Below, piece after piece: positions 1-6,078 of a stretch of DNA of 8,036 nt. Position 1 is the first letter of the stretch. Every line of letters begins with the position of its first letter. The position numbers were made by a program, and so were the translations under genes. Under the pieces are notes generated by a model. That model was not told the DNA's origin and searched no databases. It worked only from the letters and a program-made list of their open reading frames with translations. The stretch comes from Alphaproteobacteria bacterium UBA1254 (GTDB taxonomy: Bacteria; Pseudomonadota; Alphaproteobacteria; RF32; CAG-239): positions 1-8,036 of the forward strand of contig DBVW01000006.1 in assembly GCA_002308495.1 (NCBI GenBank). Reading direction: 5' to 3'.

Positions 1-612
1 CTTCCGAGAGAATTGTTTCTTGCAAAAAAATTAAATAATGCGCTTTATCAAAAAGCCTTAAAATCAGATAATCTCGGGCTTGATATCAAAACGCAAATCA
101 CCTTAGATGAGAAAGACAAAATCAAAACGGCCATCGTTGCCGTTCCGATGCTCAAAAACGAAGATTTAACAGCTTTTGTTACCAAAACTTTAGGCTCAAC
201 CCCCGAAGAACTCATCATCAACGGAACCGGCAATTACACATGTCACAGTGCCGTTGCAGATTGCGGCATCACGGGGCGAAAACTTGCTTGTGATTTTTAT
301 TCAACAACATGCCCGATAGGCGGCGGATCGCCATGGGCAAAAGATGCTTCAAAAGCCGATGTGTCTTTAAACATTTTAGCGCGCAAATTGGCCGTTGAAA
401 ACCTTAAAGACAATGACGAAGCTTTTGTTTATCTTTCATCTTGCATCGGACGTTCCACCCTCCCGAGCGCAACCTTAAAAACAATCAAAAACGGCTTTGT
501 TAAACAGCAAGCTTTATCCGGTGATTTTTCACCCAAAACGGTCATTAAATCTTTAGGCCTCGACAAACCCGTTTTTGCAGACCTTTGCCGCAAAGGAATT
601 ACAACACTTTAA
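1..612 (+). CDS. metK: S-adenosylmethionine synthetase, C-terminal part (5' end outside the window), divergent
   Basis: MetK makes S-adenosylmethionine from methionine and ATP in the cytoplasm. The frame is open to the left edge (it starts LPRELFLAKKL, matching the family's P-x(5)-A-x-x-L region), so a TTG at 13 is not the true start; 203 residues are visible. Clear family signatures are DCGITGRK (visible residues 87-94), the Gly triplet 107-109 and the K-D-x-x-K-x-D pattern with K114, D115, K118 and D120, which keep the acidic and lysine residues that bind metal and phosphate. It is divergent: the usual GGGAFSGKD reads GGGSPWAKD, the later AxGxxxP region is degenerate (SCIGRSTLPS), and the C-terminal GHFG motif is missing. 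From the same point onward E. coli MetK is roughly 50 residues longer. The frame is intact and ends at TAA just before a terminator, so it looks like a functional short variant rather than a pseudogene, but the N-terminal half is unseen. Confidence 0.85.
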   Translation, partial: LPRELFLAKKLNNALYQKALKSDNLGLDIKTQITLDEKDKIKTAIVAVPMLKNEDLTAFVTKTLGSTPEELIINGTGNYTCHSAVADCGITGRKLACDFYSTTCPIGGGSPWAKDASKADVSLNILARKLAVENLKDNDEAFVYLSSCIGRSTLPSATLKTIKNGFVKQQALSGDFSPKTVIKSLGLDKPVFADLCRKGITTL

Positions 613-618
613 ACAAGT

Positions 619-636
619 AAAAAAAAAAAAAAAAAA
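619..636. repeat. Run of 18 adenines
   Basis: An uninterrupted A18 homopolymer starts six bases after the metK stop codon and leads into the left arm of the terminator hairpin. Part of its role may be to supply the U-tract for transcripts arriving on the minus strand. Its exact length is prone to sequencing or replication slippage, so the count should not be taken as certain. It lies outside any coding region. Confidence 0.8.
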
Positions 637-637
637 T

Positions 638-674
638 AAAATAAAAGCCTGAAATAATCTCAGGCTTTTATTTT
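638..674. terminator. Rho-independent terminator after metK
   Basis: A perfect hairpin pairs 638-652 with 660-674 around a 7-base loop (AATAATC). The core is AAAGCCTGA/TCAGGCTTT, flanked by A on the left and T on the right, and the T run continues to 676. This ends metK transcription and separates it from the mraY operon. The A-rich left flank means it could also work on the minus strand. Confidence 0.85.
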
Positions 675-798
675 TTAACCATCAAAAAATTTTTAAGAAA
701 AAGTGTAAAATAAGCCGTGATTTTAAGATTTATTTTAATATTTTCCTCTATTCTGTTGTATCATTAACAATTTTATCTAAAAAATAAGGAAAACAGAA
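675..798 (+). promoter_or_regulatory. Leader upstream of mraY, presumed to hold the operon promoter
   Basis: This AT-rich stretch separates the metK terminator from mraY, so the promoter of the six-gene cluster is expected here. TATAAT-like hexamers exist (TAAAAT at 706-711, TTTAAT at 734-739, TATTCT at 749-754), but none has a good -35 box 16-18 bases upstream, so I do not pick one. A ribosome binding site AAGGA at 786-790 lies 8 bases before the mraY ATG. No riboswitch-like fold or small gene is evident. Confidence 0.35.
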
Positions 799-1851
799 AT
801 GTTACTATCTTGCTTTGGTTTCGAAACAAATGTCATTATCAGAGCATTATTTGCTTTTTTAACTTCTTTAATTCTTTCTCTGATATTCGGCAACGGTGTC
901 ATTTCTCTTTTAAGAAAACACCAACATCACGGTCAGCCCATTCGATCTGACGGTCCTCAATCACACCTTCAAACAAAGCAAGGAACCCCGACCATGGGTG
1001 GAATCCTTATCTTGAGCACAGCCATTATCTCTGTTCTATGTTACGCTAACACTTCGTACCATTTCGTTTGGGTAAGCTTAGTCGTGCTTTTAATTTACGG
1101 TATAACGGGATTTATCGATGATTATATTAAAGTTACGAAAGAAACTCCGAATGCCCTTACCGCAAAAGCAAAACTCTTTATTCAATTTATGACCGCCGTC
1201 ATGGTCGCAACAATCATTACGGCTGCAACGCCCAATGCTTCAAGCAATATTTTATATATCCCTTATTTCAGATTTTTCTTAAATCTGTCTTGGCTTTACA
1301 TTCCGTTTGCCGTCATCGTTATTTCCGGCACTTCTAATGCTGTCAATTTAACGGATGGTCTTGACGGACTTGCTTCCGGCTTACTTGTTTTAAGCTTTAC
1401 TTTTTTTGCCGTTATGGCTTATATCATCGGCACCCCGATTGCCACAAACTTTATCTTTCCCTACATTCCGAGAAGCGCCGAAATGAGCGTCGTTTGCGCC
1501 GCGATCGTCGGTTCATGCCTCGGATTTTTGCACTTTAACGCGCCGAAAGCAAAAGTTTTTATGGGAGATACGGGCTCGCTTGCCTTAGGTGCTTTGCTCG
1601 GAACAACGGCCGTTATTTTAAAACAAGAAATTTTGCTCGCTATTGTCGGATTAGTCTTTGTATCTGAAACACTTTCCGTTATGATTCAGGTATTTTACTT
1701 TAAAAAAACAGGCAAAAGATTTTTCAAAATGGCGCCTATTCACCACCACTTTGAACAATGCGGTTGGCCTGAACGAAAAGTTGTCCTAACCTTTTGGGCC
1801 ACAGGTTTTATCATGGCTTTCATCGGTTTTCTTTCATTGATTAAATTTTAA
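799..1851 (+). CDS. mraY: Phospho-N-acetylmuramoyl-pentapeptide-transferase (lipid I synthase)
   Basis: MraY transfers phospho-MurNAc-pentapeptide from its UDP carrier to undecaprenyl phosphate in the inner membrane, giving lipid I, the first membrane-bound peptidoglycan precursor. At 350 residues it is full length for the family (E. coli 360) and has about ten hydrophobic segments. Diagnostic motifs are GTPTMGG (62-68), the aspartate pair of IDDYIK (D107, D108), NAVNLTDGLDGLA (180-192), FMGDTGSLALG with the catalytic-site D257, and the cytoplasmic PIHHHFE loop (313-319). The ATG start has AAGGA 8 bases upstream, and the N-terminus lines up with other MraY proteins. It is the first gene of the operon seen here; its stop codon overlaps the ftsW ribosome binding site, which suggests translational coupling. 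The usual next gene, murD, is absent. Confidence 0.97.
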   Translation: MLLSCFGFETNVIIRALFAFLTSLILSLIFGNGVISLLRKHQHHGQPIRSDGPQSHLQTKQGTPTMGGILILSTAIISVLCYANTSYHFVWVSLVVLLIYGITGFIDDYIKVTKETPNALTAKAKLFIQFMTAVMVATIITAATPNASSNILYIPYFRFFLNLSWLYIPFAVIVISGTSNAVNLTDGLDGLASGLLVLSFTFFAVMAYIIGTPIATNFIFPYIPRSAEMSVVCAAIVGSCLGFLHFNAPKAKVFMGDTGSLALGALLGTTAVILKQEILLAIVGLVFVSETLSVMIQVFYFKKTGKRFFKMAPIHHHFEQCGWPERKVVLTFWATGFIMAFIGFLSLIKF

Positions 1852-1855
1852 GGAG
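1850..1855 (+). promoter_or_regulatory. Ribosome binding site of ftsW, overlapping the mraY stop
   Basis: AAGGAG begins inside the mraY TAA stop codon. It lies 8 bases before an ATG at 1864 but only 5 before the TTG at 1861. This spacing favours the ATG as the ftsW start. The overlap implies that ribosomes finishing mraY can re-initiate on ftsW. Confidence 0.75.
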
Positions 1856-1863
1856 AATCTTTG

Positions 1864-2979
1864 ATGGCCGTTATTTCAAGATTAAGCAGATCAAGATTGG
1901 CAAACTGGTGGTGGACTGTTGATAAAATCACCCTAAGTTTGCTTTTGCTCATTATCTTTATCGGTGCTTTCCTGGTTTTCTCGGCCAGTCCTTCCGTTGC
2001 CAGAACGGACAACTTCAACGATTATCATTTTATCAAAAAACAAATTGTTTTCATCGCCGGTGCTCTCGTAATTTTGCTATCAACGTCAATGATGCATCTA
2101 AAAAATATTCGACGTCTGGCCATTATTGCCTATATTATCTTTTTTGCGCTGACAATTGTAACTTTGTTCGCCGGATATTCGACAAAAGGTGCATCACGAT
2201 GGATTCGAATTTTTGGTTTTACATTGCAACCCTCCGAATTTCTCAAACCGACCTTCGTCGTCCTTTCAGCATGGCTCTTGGAAGGAGGAAAAAAATATAT
2301 TGGATTGCTGCTTTTATCAATTTGTTTGCTCGGATTAACGGTCGGTCTTCTTGTTAAACAACCTGACATCGGAATGTCCATTGTTGTCAGCGTAACTTGG
2401 TTTCTTCAAATTTTTCTGTTTGGTCTTCCGATGATTCTTATTGTCGCTCTGGGCATTTTGGGATGTGTCGGCGGAGTCATTGCCTATTTTACCGTTTCTC
2501 ACGTTCATGAACGCATTCAATCATTTTTCTTCGGAGAATTAAGTTATCAAGTTCAAAGGTCTATGGAGGCTTTTGAAAACGGAAACCTTTTGGGACGAGG
2601 TCCCGGTGAAGGAATTGCGAAAATTCATTTGCCTGATGCTCATACAGACTTTATTTTTGCGGTCGCCGGTGAAGAATTCGGTGTTTGGCTCTGCATCTTT
2701 CTGGTCATTCTTTTTGCCATCATCGTCATACGCTCTTTAAAATTATCCCTAAAGGAAAACAACCTCTTTGTCATCTACGCCACCGCCGGACTTGCCACAT
2801 CTTTCGGTCTGCAGGGCATCATCAATATGGCCTCGACATTACACCTTATCCCCACCAAAGGTATGGCTTTGCCCTTTATATCTTACGGTGGCTCATCACT
2901 CTTTGCTTCGGCGCTCGGCATGGGCATGCTTTTGGCTCTGACAAGACGCAACTCAACCGCAGAAGATAAGGATATTTAA
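1864..2979 (+). CDS. ftsW: Septal peptidoglycan glycosyltransferase FtsW (SEDS family)
   Basis: FtsW is the division-specific SEDS protein that polymerises lipid II into glycan strands at the septum, working with the transpeptidase FtsI. It is an inner-membrane protein of 371 residues with about ten membrane segments. Visible family motifs are GASRWIRI (109-116) followed by QPSEFLKP (122-129), KQPDIG with D168 in the position of the proposed SEDS catalytic aspartate, LPDAHTDFIFAVAGEE (from 256), and FISYGGSSL (338-346). The motif set alone does not fully separate FtsW from RodA; the location between mraY and murB-ftsQ-ftsA-ftsZ decides for FtsW. The start is taken as ATG 1864 rather than TTG 1861 because of its better distance to AAGGAG. 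It abuts murB with no gap. murD, normally before it, and murG and murC, normally after it, are missing here. Confidence 0.95.
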   Translation: MAVISRLSRSRLANWWWTVDKITLSLLLLIIFIGAFLVFSASPSVARTDNFNDYHFIKKQIVFIAGALVILLSTSMMHLKNIRRLAIIAYIIFFALTIVTLFAGYSTKGASRWIRIFGFTLQPSEFLKPTFVVLSAWLLEGGKKYIGLLLLSICLLGLTVGLLVKQPDIGMSIVVSVTWFLQIFLFGLPMILIVALGILGCVGGVIAYFTVSHVHERIQSFFFGELSYQVQRSMEAFENGNLLGRGPGEGIAKIHLPDAHTDFIFAVAGEEFGVWLCIFLVILFAIIVIRSLKLSLKENNLFVIYATAGLATSFGLQGIINMASTLHLIPTKGMALPFISYGGSSLFASALGMGMLLALTRRNSTAEDKDI

Positions 2980-3897
2980 ATGGAATTTCTTCTGAACACA
3001 TTAACCCGACAGCTCAAAGGAAAAATTTTATTAAACGAACCTTTAAGCAAACACACATGGCTTAATGTCGGAGGACCTGCCGAAATTTTATTTATCCCGA
3101 AAGATTTAGATGATTTGAAAAATTTTCTGAATCATAAACCGGATAATGTTCCTTTTTACATCATTGGCGGCGGCTCAAATCTTTTGGTGCGCGATGGCGG
3201 CATCAAAGGCATTGTCATCAAACTTGATTCACCTTATTTTAGGCAAATTTCATTATCGAAACAAACACTGATTTGTTCCGCCGGTGTGAAAAACACATCC
3301 CTAAAAAAATTTTTAATTCAAAATCAAATCGGCGGATTGGAATTTTTATGTTCCATTCCGGGCACATTAGGCGGTTCGATTAAAACAAATGCCGGATGTT
3401 TCGGACAATCGATCAGCGATGTTTTAGAATCTGCAACGGTCATTAATGCTGAGGGTCAAATAAAAACCGTGTCGAATAAACAGTTTAATTTTTCTTATCG
3501 ATCCTCAAACTTTCCGCCTGATTGGATCATTATATCTCTCACATTGAAAGCTGATCACGGCGATCCGAATCAAATTGAACAAAAATTAAAAGAACAGATG
3601 CTTTATCGAAAGTCAAATCAACCGTATAATGCCAAAACGGCAGGCTCAACATTTAAAAATCCGCAAGGACAAAAAGCATGGCAACTGATTAAACTTTCCG
3701 GATGCGAAAACCTGACCATCGGCGGGGCTAAACTCTCCGAAAAGCACTGCAATTTTATGATCAATACCGGAAATGCCACGGCCAATGATTTAGAGACTCT
3801 CGGAAATATGATTATTGAGCGGGTTAAACAAAAAACAGGCATCACGTTAGAGTGGGAAATTCAACGATTGGGGCAAAAAGATGAAGTTTCTGATTAA
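2980..3897 (+). CDS. murB: UDP-N-acetylenolpyruvoylglucosamine reductase
   Basis: MurB reduces UDP-GlcNAc-enolpyruvate to UDP-MurNAc with NADPH and FAD in the cytoplasm, the second committed step of peptidoglycan synthesis. The 305-residue length fits the shorter (type II-like) MurB. FAD-binding elements are GGGSNLLVRDGG (63-74) and SIPGTLGG (125-132) followed by NAGCFG (137-142). Catalytic residues by family comparison are R174 in YRSSNF, S223 in AGSTFKNP (the proton donor) and E293 in LEWEIQRLG near the C-terminus. The substrate-binding GGAKLSEKHCNF stretch (248-259) is also present. The ATG directly follows the ftsW stop, with AAGGA (2968-2972) inside the end of ftsW, 7 bases upstream. The end overlaps ftsQ by 17 bases. 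murC, the usual upstream neighbour, and ddl, the usual downstream neighbour, are not present. Confidence 0.97.
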   Translation: MEFLLNTLTRQLKGKILLNEPLSKHTWLNVGGPAEILFIPKDLDDLKNFLNHKPDNVPFYIIGGGSNLLVRDGGIKGIVIKLDSPYFRQISLSKQTLICSAGVKNTSLKKFLIQNQIGGLEFLCSIPGTLGGSIKTNAGCFGQSISDVLESATVINAEGQIKTVSNKQFNFSYRSSNFPPDWIIISLTLKADHGDPNQIEQKLKEQMLYRKSNQPYNAKTAGSTFKNPQGQKAWQLIKLSGCENLTIGGAKLSEKHCNFMINTGNATANDLETLGNMIIERVKQKTGITLEWEIQRLGQKDEVSD

Positions 3898-4714
3898 CAA
3901 AAAAACAACACTGAAACATCAAGAGCCTCTCCAAACGCAAAACCGATTCGCTCTTAGAAATCAAACTCCGAACAGATTTATCGGAAATTTGCTTATTTTA
4001 CTCATCATTGCTTGTATCATCGCCCTCACAATCACTTTGAGAGACAGCCTTATTGATCGCCAAATACAAGACTTTAAGCAACAAATTTTCCAATATTCGA
4101 CCAAACACGGTTTCGGTATCAACGACATTGTTGTTGAAGGGCGCAAAAAAACAACATTATCGGCTTTAAACAAACAAATTAACCTAAACCGAAATGACAG
4201 TATCCTTAAAATCGATTTAAAAGACTTAAAAACAAAAATAGAAGATCTCCCTTGGATTGAACAGGCCAATTTAAAGCGCTCATATTTTCCGAACATTTTG
4301 CAAATATCTCTTAAAGAAAAAGAAATTATTGCCCTTTATCAAATAAACGGAAAATTTTATCCCGTCGACAAGTATGGAAACATCATCGAAACAGACTACA
4401 TTCCGAACACACAATTTTTAATCATTGTCGGCGAAGGCGCTCCCCAAAAACTTTTTGACCTCCTCAATATTCTGCAAACGGATCCGACACTTTTTTCGCG
4501 CATTAAGGCGGCCGTTTTACACTCCTCACGCAGATGGGACCTGATTTTTGACGACATTGATAAAGGCACAACAGTTAAAATGCCAGAAACCGATTTGGAT
4601 AAGGCTTGGAAAAAATTAATAAAAATTAATAACAAATATGGTATTTTTAAGCGTAAATTAACTTTCATTGATTTAAGATATCAGGATAAAGTTATTGTTA
4701 ACATTGCTGACTGA
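3881..4714 (+). CDS. ftsQ: Cell division protein FtsQ (POTRA-domain divisome scaffold)
   Basis: FtsQ is a bitopic inner-membrane protein that recruits FtsB/FtsL and helps regulate septal synthesis by FtsW/FtsI. Its 277 residues show the expected order. A basic cytoplasmic tail (1-32) is followed by one membrane helix (about 33-53, NLLILLIIACIIALTITL) and a POTRA domain (about 78-147, from GINDIVVEGRKKT through LPWIEQANLKRSYFP to LQISLKEKE). A beta-rich FtsQ domain follows, ending in LTFIDLRYQDKVIVNIAD. Sequence conservation in this family is low, so the call rests on this architecture plus the position before ftsA. The ATG lies inside murB, preceded by a G-rich stretch (GGGG, 3870-3873) rather than a good AGGAG, so translation probably depends on coupling to murB. 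ftsA follows after 15 bases. Confidence 0.92.
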   Translation: MKFLINKKTTLKHQEPLQTQNRFALRNQTPNRFIGNLLILLIIACIIALTITLRDSLIDRQIQDFKQQIFQYSTKHGFGINDIVVEGRKKTTLSALNKQINLNRNDSILKIDLKDLKTKIEDLPWIEQANLKRSYFPNILQISLKEKEIIALYQINGKFYPVDKYGNIIETDYIPNTQFLIIVGEGAPQKLFDLLNILQTDPTLFSRIKAAVLHSSRRWDLIFDDIDKGTTVKMPETDLDKAWKKLIKINNKYGIFKRKLTFIDLRYQDKVIVNIAD

Positions 4715-4717
4715 TGT

Positions 4718-4721
4718 AGGA
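4718..4721 (+). promoter_or_regulatory. Ribosome binding site of ftsA
   Basis: AGGA lies 8 bases before the GTG at 4730, in the short ftsQ-ftsA gap. No in-frame ATG is near, and the protein begins with the expected FtsA lead-in, so this supports the GTG start. Confidence 0.6.
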
Positions 4722-4729
4722 ATCTTAAA

Positions 4730-5992
4730 GTGAACCACTCTTTTTCAAGACAATCCACTTTAGCAACTTTAGATATCGGATCATCTAAAGTTTGTTGTTT
4801 GATTGCACATGTCACCCCGCGCGATAAAAAAATCGAAATTGTCGGCTATGGCTACAACGCTTCAAAGGGAATTAAAAACGGCGTCATCACAGATATCAAT
4901 CAAGCTACTTTATCCGTATGCAATGCCGTGGAAGATGCCGAACAAAAAGCCAAAGAGCGAATCAGCAGCTTGATTGTGAACATTTCCGGCGATAAAACGC
5001 AGAGCTTTATCAAACACAGCTCCGTTCAGCTCCACAAAAACAAGCCCGTAACGGAAATCGATATTGAAAAACTGATTACACAAAGCCCCTCAAAGCTAAA
5101 GCTTCCTGACAGCGAACTTATTCACTGCGTACCGATGAATTACACGATTGATAAACGCGAAGTTGTCAAAGATCCGCGTAATTTTTACGGTGAAACTTTA
5201 GGGCTTGATATGCTCTTCGGTGTTTATCCTTCGATATTATACAAAAACTTATCCAATATTATTGAGAATGCCCATCTTGACATTGCATTAAAAACTTTTT
5301 CGGGTTACGCTTCTGCCCTTGCTTGCTTGGTTGAAGACGAAAAAGAGCTTGGTGCCACGGTGGTTGATATCGGCGGTGGAACAACAAGTATTACAACATT
5401 CAAAAACGGCTTTCCGATCTATTTTTCGACTCTTCCCGTCGGCGGAAACAATATTACAAACGATATTGCATGGGGCTTAACGACCTCATTTGCACATGCG
5501 GAAGACTTAAAAATCAGGCATGGTTGTGCTTTCTTAATCAGTCAGGATGAACTTCAAACAATAGACGTTTACCCGGTCGGAGAAGAAGACGATAATTCTA
5601 TCAGATCCATTCCGAAATCTGATTTAATTAATATCATTGCACCTCGTGTCGAAGAAATATTCGAAATGGTCGCCAAAAAACTTGATGAGCAAGGCCTAAA
5701 GGACATATCAAATCATCGCGTTGTCCTGACCGGCGGTTGCAGTTCTTTATCGGGAATCCGTGAAGTTGCATCCCTCATATTAAACAAGCAGGTTCGTTTA
5801 GGCGTTCCGCGCAACATTCCAAACATTCCGACCTATTTATATGACCCTAAATATTCGACCGCACTCGGCATGCTTTTGTTTGCCATCAACTGCAAAGAAA
5901 GACACCCTGCCCCGATCGGTCAAAATACCATCAATCTCACAAACTTAAGTGCGATCGGTAAAATTTTCACCTGGCTGAAAGAAAATTTCTGA
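4730..5992 (+). CDS. ftsA: Cell division protein FtsA (actin-like FtsZ membrane anchor)
   Basis: FtsA is an actin-family ATPase that binds the FtsZ C-terminal peptide, tethers the Z-ring to the inner membrane and recruits later divisome proteins. The length of 420 residues equals the E. coli protein. ATP-binding elements are phosphate-1 LDIGSSKVC (from L14), phosphate-2 VVDIGGGTTSI (V212 onward, with D213 and GGG at 215-217) and the adenosine motif VVLTGGCSSLSGI (331-343). The FtsA-specific 1C subdomain lies between, beginning after the GYGYNASKGIKNGVI segment. The extreme C-terminus, IGKIFTWLKENF, is the amphipathic membrane-targeting helix of the family. The start is GTG, supported by AGGA 8 bases upstream. 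It sits 15 bases after ftsQ and 86 before ftsZ. No key nucleotide-binding residue appears lost. Confidence 0.97.
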   Translation: MNHSFSRQSTLATLDIGSSKVCCLIAHVTPRDKKIEIVGYGYNASKGIKNGVITDINQATLSVCNAVEDAEQKAKERISSLIVNISGDKTQSFIKHSSVQLHKNKPVTEIDIEKLITQSPSKLKLPDSELIHCVPMNYTIDKREVVKDPRNFYGETLGLDMLFGVYPSILYKNLSNIIENAHLDIALKTFSGYASALACLVEDEKELGATVVDIGGGTTSITTFKNGFPIYFSTLPVGGNNITNDIAWGLTTSFAHAEDLKIRHGCAFLISQDELQTIDVYPVGEEDDNSIRSIPKSDLINIIAPRVEEIFEMVAKKLDEQGLKDISNHRVVLTGGCSSLSGIREVASLILNKQVRLGVPRNIPNIPTYLYDPKYSTALGMLLFAINCKERHPAPIGQNTINLTNLSAIGKIFTWLKENF

Positions 5993-6078
5993 AATAATAA
6001 TGTTTGTTGGTAACTAAACCTTAATTTATTTAAGGTAACATTGGCATATATGCGAATTTTTTAGGAGTCTTAAAAACA
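5993..6078 (+). promoter_or_regulatory. ftsA-ftsZ intergenic region with inverted repeat
   Basis: This is the longest gap inside the operon (86 bases). It contains a perfect 7-base inverted repeat, ACCTTAA (6018-6024) and TTAAGGT (6030-6036), around TTTAT. GGTAAC also occurs twice, at 6009-6014 and 6034-6039. The hairpin has no T-tract, so it is not a terminator; it may be an operator, an RNA processing site or part of an ftsZ promoter. The two TTAA tetramers resemble a CtrA site (TTAA-N7-TTAA) but the spacing is 5, not 7. AGGAG at 6063-6067 is the ftsZ ribosome binding site, 11 bases before the ATG. Confidence 0.4.

Noticed and set aside
1..612. metK as a pseudogene because of its missing motifs
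   Set aside because: The frame is uninterrupted, the catalytic Lys/Asp residues remain and a proper terminator follows; divergence alone does not show loss of function.
2685..2969. Plus-strand open frame of 94 codons inside ftsW
   Set aside because: It is a shifted frame of the conserved ftsW 3' half, rich in His/Arg with no family resemblance and no ribosome binding site.
6021..6033. Possible CtrA binding site (two TTAA boxes) before ftsZ
   Set aside because: The boxes are 5 bases apart, while the CtrA consensus needs 7, and TTAA is common in such AT-rich sequence.
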